From Casuarius casuarius (lineage: Eukaryota; Chordata; Aves; Casuariiformes; Casuariidae): 64,000 bases of DNA. Below are positions 38,611 to 48,742 of the stretch, piece after piece. The stretch lies in the NCBI GenBank assembly GCA_003342895.1, contig PTFA01000035.1:5981459-6045458 (forward strand), written 5' to 3'. The translations under genes and the position numbers were made by a program. The notes under the pieces are model-generated. The model was not told where the DNA came from and made no database searches. It saw only the letters and a list, made by a program, of their open reading frames with translations. Each line of letters starts with the position of its first letter. Positions within the stretch are counted from its first letter, which is position 1.

Positions 38611-39064
38611 ACCTGCCAAAGACCCAAGAAATTTGCAAGTTGTAGAAACATCCGCCTTTTTTTTCTGCAATGGTTTCACTTTGAGGATTTTTTTCTTGTT
38701 TGATATTTGGAAGAAAGAATCTCTGTTTCTCTGTCAGCTGTGTAAAAACTGGCCAAAGTGGAACAAAAAAGCTGTGCCACTGGCTGTACTTGCTTTGGTT
38801 TTCAGTGAAAATGAGAGACATAAATTTGCATAAGGCAGAGAATTGTCTGTGGCCACCTAGATCATTGCATCAGGATCTGGACTGGTATGGTTGATAGAAT
38901 CAGTGCCAGTTTTCATGTGTCTGAATTGTTCCCATTAGCAGAAAGTCCCTCCATCACACTCTTTACGTTGTGTATGCAGAGACTGAAAGTGTGAAAACCT
39001 GCTGTTAAGTCCCAGCTGAACCTGGAAATAGAAAGTATAAAGCATGTATTGCACGTATTTTGCA

Positions 39065-40000
39065 CTAATGTGTTAGGCATGGGAGCTGAGTTTCAGCTAC
39101 TTCACTGGCTTCAGATCTGGACTTTGCTAGCTTGGGAGATGCTTCTTTAAATTCCTTGTTTACAAAGTAATAACAAATGGCATCCAGGCAGCAGTTCATG
39201 TTTGCAAGGATTGAGGCGAGGTGAACAAAATTGTTAACCCTTTGTATTGCAGAGCAGCTGGAGCTGGTGGAGTCCATTATAAAGCGAAGGAGATGCCCAA
39301 GGTAAAGAGGCAAAAAGCATAGGATGAACACAGCCATATTTGTAGAAACAATGTAGACAGCCTTCTTGATTAACTTTTCTTGGTGACGGTTTTCATTTTT
39401 CTTTCTCATGAGTTCTGCAATGACTTGTATGGAGCAAAAGCTCAAGATAATCAGTGGTATGAAAAACCCTCCAATAATAGCACATAATGTGATCACTGAG
39501 GGCTCTACGGAAAACTTCTCAAAGCAAAGTTCACCTTGCTCTCGGGCCTCTAATTTTTTAATGAGGGATATCATGCAGATGATGACTATCCAAAGAAATC
39601 CAGAGGCAAGAGCTGCCTTCAGTGGAGACCTCAGCATCTTGGCTTTCAAAGGATACTTGATTGTGAGATATCTGTCAGCTGCTACAACAGTGATTACACT
39701 GATGCTCATTAAGCGGTTGATGAAATAGGCACCTTCCAGAAACAGACACCATCTATCCACCTTCAGTCGATAGAAATGGGAGAGTATTTTAAAAGGCAAA
39801 GTAAAGAGCAGTAGGCAGTCAGCCAAAGCTAAGTTGGCCATGTACACTCTAGTTTCTGTCCACTTGCTGAGTTTGCAGCAGAACACCCACAGCGCCAGTG
39901 CATTCAGCACACTGCCCGAAAGGAAAACCGGGATGTAAACACAGAGCTGGACAAGCGGAAAGTTTTCATAGGCTGTGATATTGCAGCTGGTGTGGTTCAT
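39065..40000 (-). CDS. GPR35-like G-protein coupled receptor, copy A
   Basis: A 311-residue class A GPCR, about the length of mammalian GPR35. GPR35 hallmarks are ALWVFCCKLSKWTETRVYM at TM1-ICL1-TM2, PLKAKMLRSPLKAA in ICL2 and CCLDAICYYFVNKEFKEAS at TM7-helix 8. Landmarks are N33, D61, C85 paired with C159, DRY 109-111, W137, P182, P231 and DAICY 273-277. Sequons lie at N2 and N7. R96 (3.36), an agonist-binding arginine in human GPR35, is kept. K71 (2.60) and E89 (3.29) are as in GPR55. GPR35 is a Gi/G12/13-coupled orphan-like receptor for small acidic metabolites; the ligand of this copy is unknown. The open frame extends to a GTG at 40021, but the acceptor at 40027 and the ATG at 40000 decide the start. 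The stop is TAG. Confidence 0.9.
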   Translation of the reverse strand: MNHTSCNITAYENFPLVQLCVYIPVFLSGSVLNALALWVFCCKLSKWTETRVYMANLALADCLLLFTLPFKILSHFYRLKVDRWCLFLEGAYFINRLMSISVITVVAADRYLTIKYPLKAKMLRSPLKAALASGFLWIVIICMISLIKKLEAREQGELCFEKFSVEPSVITLCAIIGGFFIPLIILSFCSIQVIAELMRKKNENRHQEKLIKKAVYIVSTNMAVFILCFLPLYLGHLLRFIMDSTSSSCSAIQRVNNFVHLASILANMNCCLDAICYYFVNKEFKEASPKLAKSRSEASEVAETQLPCLTH

Positions 40001-40026
40001 TTTGGAGATATTAAGAGTCACAGTTC

Positions 40027-40046
40027 CTGGAAAAGCAGATTAAAGC
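40027..40046 (-). promoter_or_regulatory. Splice acceptor of copy A coding exon
   Basis: ctttaatctgcttttccag on the minus strand, with the exon starting at 40026 and the ATG 26 bases further on. It shows that an untranslated upstream exon exists. Confidence 0.75.
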
Positions 40047-40603
40047 TATTAGAATCTAGACTCTTGACTGTACTGGTGAGTATTTCAGATGCCTCATGGG
40101 CCTCAGTGCTTCATGGACAGTGAAAACTATTGGCAGAGACCTTCTCTGCAGGGCAGTACTGTTTGCAGGGTTATCCAGTGGGAAGGGGAAGGAGAGGGAC
40201 ATGACCTGAGTCAGTCATGGAGGAGAGAAAAGTGCGGACTATTACTGGGTCACTTGCAGAGGCAGAGACTCCTGATGGCTGGCTGCAGTGAAAAAAGCCT
40301 GGGTCTTTGTTTTGGACCCAACTCAGATCAGCAAGAAGCAGGTATCCTGCAGCTGGGAGCTATGTGAGCTGTTTTAGCCCATTCAGTAGTGGAAAGGGAA
40401 TGTCTAAACCCAGCTCTTATCCCTCTCTTTCTAGTGGTGCTTTAGTAGTGCTCAGGAGAAGCCAGCCAGGATCCTAACAACTCAACGTGCTCCAGGAGAT
40501 GTGCTGCAAAGGAATAGCTGTCCTCGCCTTCAGTCCTGAGCTCTGTCTAAGCATCTCTCCATACTAGAATAAGGCCAATTATTAGTAGATCTCTTGTGAT
40601 TAT

Positions 40604-40655
40604 TAGCTATCATTTAATCCTATTCTTAGTAGCTATCATTTAATCCTATTCTTAG
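40604..40655. repeat. Exact tandem duplication, 26-base unit x2
   Basis: The unit starting tagctatcatttaatcctat is repeated exactly, with the second copy at 40630. A third, degenerate start (ggtagcattta) follows. It is a local slippage-type duplication. Confidence 0.9.
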
Positions 40656-42540
40656 TGGTAGCATTTAGTGCAGCAAGACTCAGAGTACTGTGAGCTGTAC
40701 CCAACCATTCAAGGATTGTGAAAGTCAGTCTGTCTCAGAACTACTAGAGCAATCTGCCAAATTCCAAGAAAAAAACAACCGCATGGCAAGAAATGTGATC
40801 AGTATGTGAAATAAAATCATGAGCTGTATCTGATCCAGGGGGTGGTTTTCTCATCCTACATCTAAGGGCAATATTGCTCTTTACCCTGCTGCTTCTGCTT
40901 GTTCCTGTAGGAGTATGTTCTAGGTGCAGTTTTTCAAGGACAGGAGAGCTCTGTGAGGACTGAGATGTCTGCAGAGTTTTTCTGCAAGGGAGGAGTGGCT
41001 CTATGTGTGCAGCTTCCCCAGGCTCTAAAGCATCCTGAGCAAGCAATCCCTAGGGCAGTGCTAAGGAGTCTATCCCATGGCTGCAGCTCTTGGGCAGCCT
41101 TGAAAATCATGTTACCAGAGAATGATGCCATGACACCACCTCTCAGGAGGCAAAAAGAATGTGCTTCAGCCTATGTCTGCAGCAGCTCTGTGCTTTGGTC
41201 CCCACGTGTTTTGGATAGGAGGAACGAATTATGAGCCTGGAAGAAACCAGTATAGATCATAACCAGACAACAGGGAGACTTAGCAAAGGCTGAGACAGCT
41301 CTTAAGCAGTGTAAACCATCACCAGAACATGCCTACTGTGGCTCATCAAAACGAGCCTTTGAAAATAAGCTGGATCCAGCCTTCTATCTGTTCCTCCACC
41401 GCCATTTCAGTATCCCACTGTGGGCAGGGAAAGGCAGTGCCTCGCAGAGCTAGAATAACCCAATCAACAAATCGCCATGAGGAATTACCTGCTTGCTTGC
41501 TGTCCTCTGAGAGACTAAATGTTCCTCCAGACCAGCTTCAGTCTGTCACACAGGCACGGATGAATCCTCCAAGTGATGCTCCCTGGCACGTGACCGGGAA
41601 ATTGTTTAGCGATGACCATTTCTTTGTAGTTGCGGCAGCAGCGAAGCTAGCTGAAAAAGAGCATCCGCCCCTCCTCAGTGTATTTCCCCAGGGCTGAGCT
41701 TGTTCCATAACCACTGCCATGGTTTGTACTACCCCCTATTGATTGGGGAGCCTTAAGTAGCCTTGCTGGAGAAGTGAAATGCTTGTCTGCCATGCATATT
41801 TGCAGCGGTTTATCTGGTGATTGAACAACTTTGTTTTCTTTCTTTTGATTTATTTTCCAGTGCCTTATACTTCACTGGGTAATTGCCGTTGACCTTCCTT
41901 GCTAACCAAACTGTGTACGTTGTTTGGCACCAAATCTTTGCCTCAAAGAGCTCCCTGAGATCCTCTGCCATCGTGGCTGCCCCGTGCGCTGGGTCCGGAG
42001 CTAAGTGCGATGCCTGCTATCAGCACAGCGAGCCGCAGGGCACAGCCAGCCCTGCTGGGCCCCAGGTCCTCTTTGCAGAGCTGTTGGAGAGGTGAGGGCC
42101 GTGGTTTGCAGGCAGTTTAGTGTCGTTCATAACTGAGTTTCAATCTGAATCACAGTAGTTTTCTCATCTTCCATAGTTCCCATAAGCTAGCAATTCTGAG
42201 AAAATGTGCGACCCGTGACCTTGTGAATTCTTGACTTTAGTCGCTCTCCGTGCCACCTCACATGTTTGTCGTCACTTAGCAAACGCTTTCTGGGCTTCAA
42301 ATGCCTGCTGGTCAGAGGCTCCTCCAGAATCTCCAGGTAAGGAACCATCTTCACGTTTTTCTGCCTCCCTCATTGACAGATTATTTAGGCTTTTACCAAT
42401 GTTGTTGCTCACATTAAATAGGTCTCTCTAAAAAGTTCTTCCAGACTATGCTGCCATCCAATCTCGCTTTCCCACAGCCTTTTTTTTTTTTGGCTATCCT
42501 CTCCTACCTAAGGTCTCAAAGGTACTTGCTCTGTGTGAGT

Positions 42541-42605
42541 TTGATCTTGAGCATGGTGGACCATAGCTCCGGAGGAGGCCTTGCCAGTGCCCTGTACAAG
42601 GGCAC
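42541..42605 (-). mobile_element. Possible CR1 relic, minus orientation
   Basis: ggaggccttgccagtgccct followed by gtacaagggc resembles the CR1 phrase 'gaggcctcaccagtgctgagtacaggggc'. The flanks do not extend the match convincingly, so this is a weak call. Confidence 0.3.
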
Positions 42606-44430
42606 ATCCCATTGCCATGGTGAGTCTCTTAAAGTGAAGCACGATGGCATCAGTGCAGAAGCTCAGCTGATGTCCCTGCAGGTCTAGGTGCAAAAAACCA
42701 TCTTTTGTAACAGAACTGTCGGCATCACTCAAAGTGTGGGCTGGGTTTGTGCTTTTCTTTGCTCTTTACCTTTTGTCTACCTTTTTTCTGTTCAAAAAGG
42801 CTGATGCCTTCCCTCACCTTGGCCTTCCATTGCAACCCATTTGTAAAGAAGAGCTCGAAAGAGTTGGCCAACGTGCTCCATAGATCCTACTTTTAGTACC
42901 TTGCAGTGCTGTCTTGGGCAAACGCGTGTCCACTTTCCATTTTCCAGTTCTTCTTAGAGCAGCTTTAAGAGTGTCAGTGTGTCATCTTTCTGCACATCGC
43001 AGCCAGGCCTTTGAGATTACCTCCTGGCCAGTATATAGTCAGTACAGTGCTGAGCTTAAATACCTCTCCTGATGTTTTCAGAGACTGCTTTCACCATTCT
43101 TGTGGCTTCATCTTGGCTTATAGGTAGTTACTGATCTGTCAGTACACTCAGATGCTTGACAGCCAACTACCATTATTTCCATGTCACAATTCTTATTAGT
43201 ACTTAAGTTTTCAAAGTCATCCAGTTCCTAGATTTTGACAGAATCACCACTGTGCAGAAAGCACTTCTCCACTTTCTATCATCTTCAAGTGCTCCATATG
43301 CACTTCTAATGTCTATGCCAAGGCCATCGCTACCAACATTAACCACGATCTGAGTCAAAATCGAGCCTGGAGGTTGCTCAGCTCATAGCATCGGTCCAGC
43401 GCGATGCGTCCTGTTCACAGCTAGGTGCTGTACCCCAGCTCAGGGGTGCTACATCTCCCTGTCGGCCCAGTGAGACTTCAACAGAGGGACAAACGCAGTG
43501 TCCCCAGTTGCAAAGCATGGAGCTGTTATCAGCAGGTTTACCAGGATGCATGAGAATAACTCAATAACTGGTACGGGTAGGCAAAACTATGATTAATTGG
43601 TATTTGATGAGAACTTACATGTCTCCGTAGGGGAGTCCAGGCTCTGGTGTTGTTTTTTGGGTTCCTGTCTGGTTCCTTGATGCTGCTAGGTCAGGATCCT
43701 CTTTCTTGTGTTTTCTCCGCCCCGACTCCTCACCAGTCACCTTCTATAGGCTCTGGTGGCTGCTCGCAGCCCATTTCCTCCATCCAATCACAGGTTTTAT
43801 CATATCTGCCACAGACAGTTGATGCTCATTTGGTATTTCCTCCTGCTGTCGCAGTTTTCAGCCTGCCTTAGCCTTGTGAGCATTGTGGCAGATGACACTT
43901 TCACTGTTGCAGAGTTAGCTTTTTCTTACTCGCTTGCCTGGCAGCTCTCTGGAGGGGACTGTTTTGTGGCCTCCAGGACCATCTGAGTAACAGTGACTGT
44001 ACAAAGTGGATTACAGCTCATGAGGTGCTGCAAAGGACCTTTGGGGAATCTGTCTGCACTTTTAGCCAGTCCCCTCTGTAACTGCTCTCCCATCCTCCAC
44101 AGCTCCCTCCTTACAAGGACGTCACCTGTAGAGCAGTAATTCAGAGGCCTTGCTGATGCCAATGCCTATCACCCTTCTCCTGGAAAAGCAGTTTTCTTAG
44201 TGAAAGAAGCCAGGGAGGCAAAATACTCCTGGAAACTAAAGCGCTGGTTACTTTGGCCTTTTTATTCATTCTTACTTGTTTAATTTACTTCAGACTTGTA
44301 AAATTTTGAAATTTCCAGATCTGAGTGTAGCAGAGTTGTGACTGGCCAGACCATTCCCTTTCTGCCCCTTCTGAGAGAAGGTACCACATTTGCTGGTCTC
44401 TGCCCTCCACCCCTGTCCTGTATGACTTAC

Positions 44431-44565
44431 TTAAAAACCTTGTTTTCTGGCATGAAGTTTCCTGTGCCTGTTCCTCTAAAATTATGGGCTTCTCCAGTTC
44501 CTCATCCTTACTGAAAGCCGTGGCAAAGTAGTCAGATAGTTCTTAGGGCATACCTGCACAGTGTC
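44431..44565. repeat. Possible ancient LINE-derived segment
   Basis: ttctggcatgaagtttcctg, then 'ctgttcctctaaaattatggg' and 'gaaagccgtggcaaagtagtc' read like conserved parts of old amniote LINE (L3/CR1-type) copies. I cannot assign a family from memory with confidence. Confidence 0.25.
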
Positions 44566-44622
44566 ATATGCATCAGCAGCAGTATGAGGTAGTCTCAATG
44601 CCTTGCTTGTGATTTGTGTGTA

Positions 44623-44670
44623 TTTGTAAGTTTTAGATTTAAGGTTTAGATTTTGTAAGTTTTAGATTTA
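44623..44670. repeat. Short direct repeat, 19 bases, period 29
   Basis: tttgtaagttttagattta occurs at 44623 and again at 44652, separated by 10 bases. Confidence 0.85.
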
Positions 44671-47600
44671 ATGCTAACAGTTTCAGTATCCATCAGCCTG
44701 ATTTTTGCTTAGAGCCACTTGACCTTTGCATGTCTTGATCTTGAAGACTAACTTCTGTACTGCACAATCATTCTATTCTTTCCTTTCCTTGTAAGCTCTA
44801 CCTGATGCCCTGCTTAAGGTTTTCTCAGCCAAAGAGAGCCCTTCCGCAAGTCTTTCCCATGCTCCTGGCACAGACCATGCACAGCTGTAACACCTTGGGT
44901 TGGACGGGCTCCTGGCCGCCCTCTACTCCTAGGGAAGGTCCCTGTCTCCTCTGCAGCCCCGAGACCGCATCCCGCTAGCGCTGGATGCTGCAGAGCAGGA
45001 GGCTGAGCCAGACTGCCGGCACCGCTCGCTTTGGTCTGGTTTCTGATGAGCATCACTCAGAGAGCCATGTGGCCACGGTGTGCACGAGGTAGCTGCTGGC
45101 ATGTCTGAGGGTCTCCAGAGAGGCGAGAGAGGTATTGGCATCCTGCCCACACATGCAAGGGAGGTGCGAGGCACCACGTTGCCCTGTGGTGTTTTGGGGC
45201 TCCACAGTGCCTCTGCTCTGTGTGGTTTTTTTTTCCTGGCTTTCTCATGGGAAGAAGTGGTGTTGTAACAACAGATCTTGACCAAAACGAAACTATGGGT
45301 CTGAAAGCAGAACGCATTAGTCCTATTTTAGGATGGAAAGCCTGCAAAATGGCAGTTTTAGTCCAATTTGCACCAACTTTGCACCGTGAGCAAATCCTAG
45401 CAGCTGAGACTGTTTCCCCTTTTCCTCTCTTCCAGCTTGATCCTCTTTCACAAAGCCTCAGTGCTGCCGGGGGAACTGAACTGTGACAGAGAAAGCACAG
45501 CCAGGGTTGTCTGTGCTTTAGCCAACACGAGGGTAAGGGCCTGCAGCAGCAGCCCCAAAGTGATCACCCTGGGCATCGCTGTGCAAGCGGACTAGGAGGC
45601 AGTGGCAAAGCTTAAACTTCATTTAACTATTGCTCCCTCATGTGCTTGCAGAGACCCTTGGAAACAGTTGGACAATGCTTGTGTTTGGAGCGATTGTGCC
45701 GCACTGAGAAAACAAGAACTCGGAGATGCTTCCAAAATCTGAAAACAGCACCTGACTTGTTAAAATGCAGAATTGCACAATATCTGTCCTTCAGTCCGTG
45801 GGGAGAGGAGCGGTGGTGGACCCAAATCCTATGGTGAGAATTCAGATTTCAGGCCTGCCGGAATGCCAGCAAATGCCATGGTACTATTTAATGCCAGCCA
45901 CTGCCCTCCCTGCTCGGAGGGAACATAAATGCTGAAACAGATGGCCAGTTCCTTAGAAATAAGGTTCTAGATTACTGTGTAGGCTTTTGGTTTTTTTTTC
46001 TCGAGCCTGAATGTTGACTGCAGCAGCAATTTGCTCACGTAGAGATTAGGTCATTGTTAGTACCTCTTTCTTCTAAAGGACAGGGAGATTATATCTGGCT
46101 TAAATGTTAACAGAGAATGCAGTGGTTTTGTGGCTTTTGGCCTGAAATAGCTAAGTTTATGCATCTCAGTTTATGCATCTGTAGAGGATACAGGTGTTTA
46201 GGTATAGCCAGTTCAAAGCGGTTCGTGGAAAGATTCATGTGTGCAGTATCCTGGAGAACCACTGGATCCTAAGTGAGTGGGGCTCAGAATCCTAAATGTC
46301 TGTGTGAATTTAGGTGTCAGAATTAGTGGCCATGAGTAGGAGGGTCTAGGTAAAATGGGAATCCGTAACTGTGCAGACAGGGTACAAAGCCAGGTGTTGG
46401 GTCCGGATCAACCTGCACACAGTAGGGCAGGGTCAGAGCCGGTCAACAATTTGTGACTGCAGCCACCCCAAAGGCCCCTTCTTCCCCCACCCTGCGTCCA
46501 TTTGGGTGCTTCTGGCTCTTCATTTCCTATTTTGACCCCTTTTCTAGGTTTTGCTGGGAGTGGTAGCCTCTTAGGAATGAGAGAGCAAGGCAGAAGCTCA
46601 GAAGCACAGTGGAGGACAATATGGACCCCTGCATTTTTCAAAGAGGTTTTTAAATTTAATTAAAGGGTGTGTGGTCTCACTGGACCAAACAGGTGTACAA
46701 AAGCTACATGTGACACTGTGATAAGGAGCAGAAAATCCACAAATGAAGTCAAGAGTCCTTCCCCAGCAAGGCGTGGTGCAAAGGGCTTTTGCTGACTTCA
46801 GTGGACATCCCTTTACAAGTAAGAACAGTTTGCATACTTTTTCCACTGCTTCTATTGTGTTTTTCTTCAGGCAAAAGAACATTTATTGTTTGCAGAAAAA
46901 ATACAGTGTCTAGTTATAAGCTTCGGTTCACTTTAGATTTTACAAAAAGTTGAACAAAGTGCCAGCTCTGCCTGCTGGGGGTGCGGACAGACTGGGGCTA
47001 CTGATTACCACTATCCTTAGCCAGAATCAAGGGTGGGGAATGGGAAAGATGTGTGGATGACCATGTGGTTATCCTTACGGCTTGCTGTTCCAGTGCTGTA
47101 TGGTGACTGGTAGTTTACTGTGGTCCAGATGCCCTCCCAGTTACTGGGAGCACTCAGGGAGATGAGGTGTTGTTCAGACTAAAGAAAGGTGTCAGAAATG
47201 AGTCCTAAATGTGATCATAACTTGGCATGGAAACCAGATCATAATTTTTGTTAAAGGCAGTACAAATATCATCATGATAGTTCTTCAGATAATCAGGAGT
47301 TTCTTGCTCAGCTTTCAGTTGCAGTATAAATATTCTATTGTGAGGCAGATCTTATATCAGAGTGGCTAAGCATCAGCTCTCAAAATCTCCAGTATATCTT
47401 AAGCATTGATAATAGAGGATTCTGATGTACAATGATAATAAATAAATATTTTCTTAAAGATGTATTCCCATGAGATAGCTTTATTTTTGCTTCTGAAAGA
47501 ATGTTTGATTTTTTTTGGCTTTTGCAGCATTTAGTACAAATTTCAAAAAAAAATTTCTTAATGATGGCAGAGACTGTGAAGTGACCAACTTTCCCTTTTA

Positions 47601-47735
47601 CAACAAGCAGAAGGAACACTTAATTTTTTGAATTTAGAACATGAATGGTGGAAGACTTCAGTATACTTCCTACAAGCAAAAAACATTAATTTCATACAGC
47701 TCTATATGCAGGAAGCTTGGTTATATGTAGTAACG

Positions 47736-48714
47736 TTAGCTATAGATTTTTTTAGTACAGCTGTTTATTTTAATACATAACCTAGCCTGTGATCCTTCCT
47801 TGAATGAAAAAAGGACAGACTTGGGTAACAAGAAAGGGCTCTGAAATTCCTTTGTTGCAAAACAGTAGCAAACGGCATCCCAACAGCAGTTAGTATTTAC
47901 CATAAATGAGGCCACATGCACAAAAGTGTTAATGATGTGTATTTCAGAGCAGCCAACCTTGTTGGAGTCTCTTGTGAATCAGAGAAGGTGCCCCATGTTA
48001 ACATGGTGAAAACATTATAAACACAACCAGGGTTTGGAAACAATGTTGTTAGCTTTCTGAGTTAACTGTACAGCATGTGAACACACCTTCGTCTTTTTCA
48101 CAAGCTTCATAATAATCTGTATGGTGCAAGCACTCATTATAACCAATGGGATAAAACATTTCAGAAGGGGATCCCAGGGCCAGAAGTGTTTTTGATGGCC
48201 CTTTGGACTGTTTTCAGAAAGAGAAGTCTTTTTTCTTATTGAACACCATTTGCCTAAACATGTAAGTGATGCTTGTCGTGAAGATCGACAGCACAGTACA
48301 AACGAGAACAGAGGCTAGTGGGGACATAAAGCCTTTTGCTCTCAGAGGCTAGTTAATTGCAAAGTATTCGTTAACAGCCATGAGGGTGACGACACAGATA
48401 CTTGCGACTTTGCTTAGGTAATAGATGGTTTTTAAGATCAAGCAATATTTGTCTTGCATCTTTTCCTGTCTTTGAAAAGAGACTTTGAAGGGCAAAACGA
48501 AGAGCAAACAACAGTCTGTAATGATTAAGCTGGTCCTGTACACCCTTGTCTCTGTCCATTTGCTCTGCTTGCAGTGAAATACCCATAAAGCCAGAACATT
48601 AAATAATAGTCCAAAGAAGAAAACTGGGACATAAATGGTTTGCTTAATGAAATCGTTTACTTGAGTAATTTCATCCATTTTTGTGCTGCTCTTGCTCCCT
48701 GCAGCTTCCACCAT
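47736..48714 (-). pseudogene. GPR35-like receptor pseudogene, copy B
   Basis: The minus strand starts like its neighbours, with a good acceptor at 48725, an ATG at 48714 (MVEAAGSKSSTK) and a second ATG at 48678 (MDEITQ). TM1-TM3 are readable, including ALWVFHCKQSKWTETRVY and LLFVLPFK. The DRY motif has become NEY, and a TAG at 48349-48351 ends the frame where family members read IK(Y/H)PL. The homologous sequence resumes at once (PLRAKGF), but further stops and frameshifts break TM4-TM6. TM7 and helix 8 are recognisable near 47800-47921 (NCCWDAVCYCFATKEFQ) in another frame, with CCLD changed to CCWD. No intact product of normal length can be made. The mix of missense, nonsense and frameshift lesions suggests that it has been dead for some time but is younger than the 25.6-kb fragment. 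Confidence 0.9.
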
Positions 48715-48724
48715 GATGGGACTT

Positions 48725-48742
48725 CTGCAAGAGGAAAGTGAC
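48725..48742 (-). promoter_or_regulatory. Retained splice acceptor of pseudogene copy B
   Basis: cactttcctcttgcag precedes the exon, which begins at 48724. It shows that the dead copy came from a genomic duplication with intron sequence, not from a processed transcript. Confidence 0.7.

Larger units (their letters stand above)
25803..39064. other. Long intergenic stretch, no gene recognised
   Basis: Thirteen kilobases without a recognisable gene. The content is simple repeats and homopolymers (listed separately) and many short open frames. The longest, 34569-35189 on the plus strand (about 206 codons), begins at a GTG or TTG-type codon or weak context, has no known domain and sits in GC-rich DNA where stops are rare. 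A CpG-bearing GC-rich patch at about 33090-33330 might be regulatory, but no first-exon signal was identified. The right end should carry the 3' UTR of the receptor at 39065. Confidence 0.45.
40047..47735. other. Intergenic between GPR35-like copies A and B
   Basis: No gene recognised. It should contain the promoter and first exon of copy A, which I cannot place. The parts at 42541-42605 and 44431-44565 read like very old LINE sequence (see separate entries). Confidence 0.45.

Noticed and set aside
45640..46882. Short open frames near the 5' side of copy A
   Set aside because: Considered as upstream exons of copy A, but none ends in a convincing minus-strand donor linked to promoter-like sequence.
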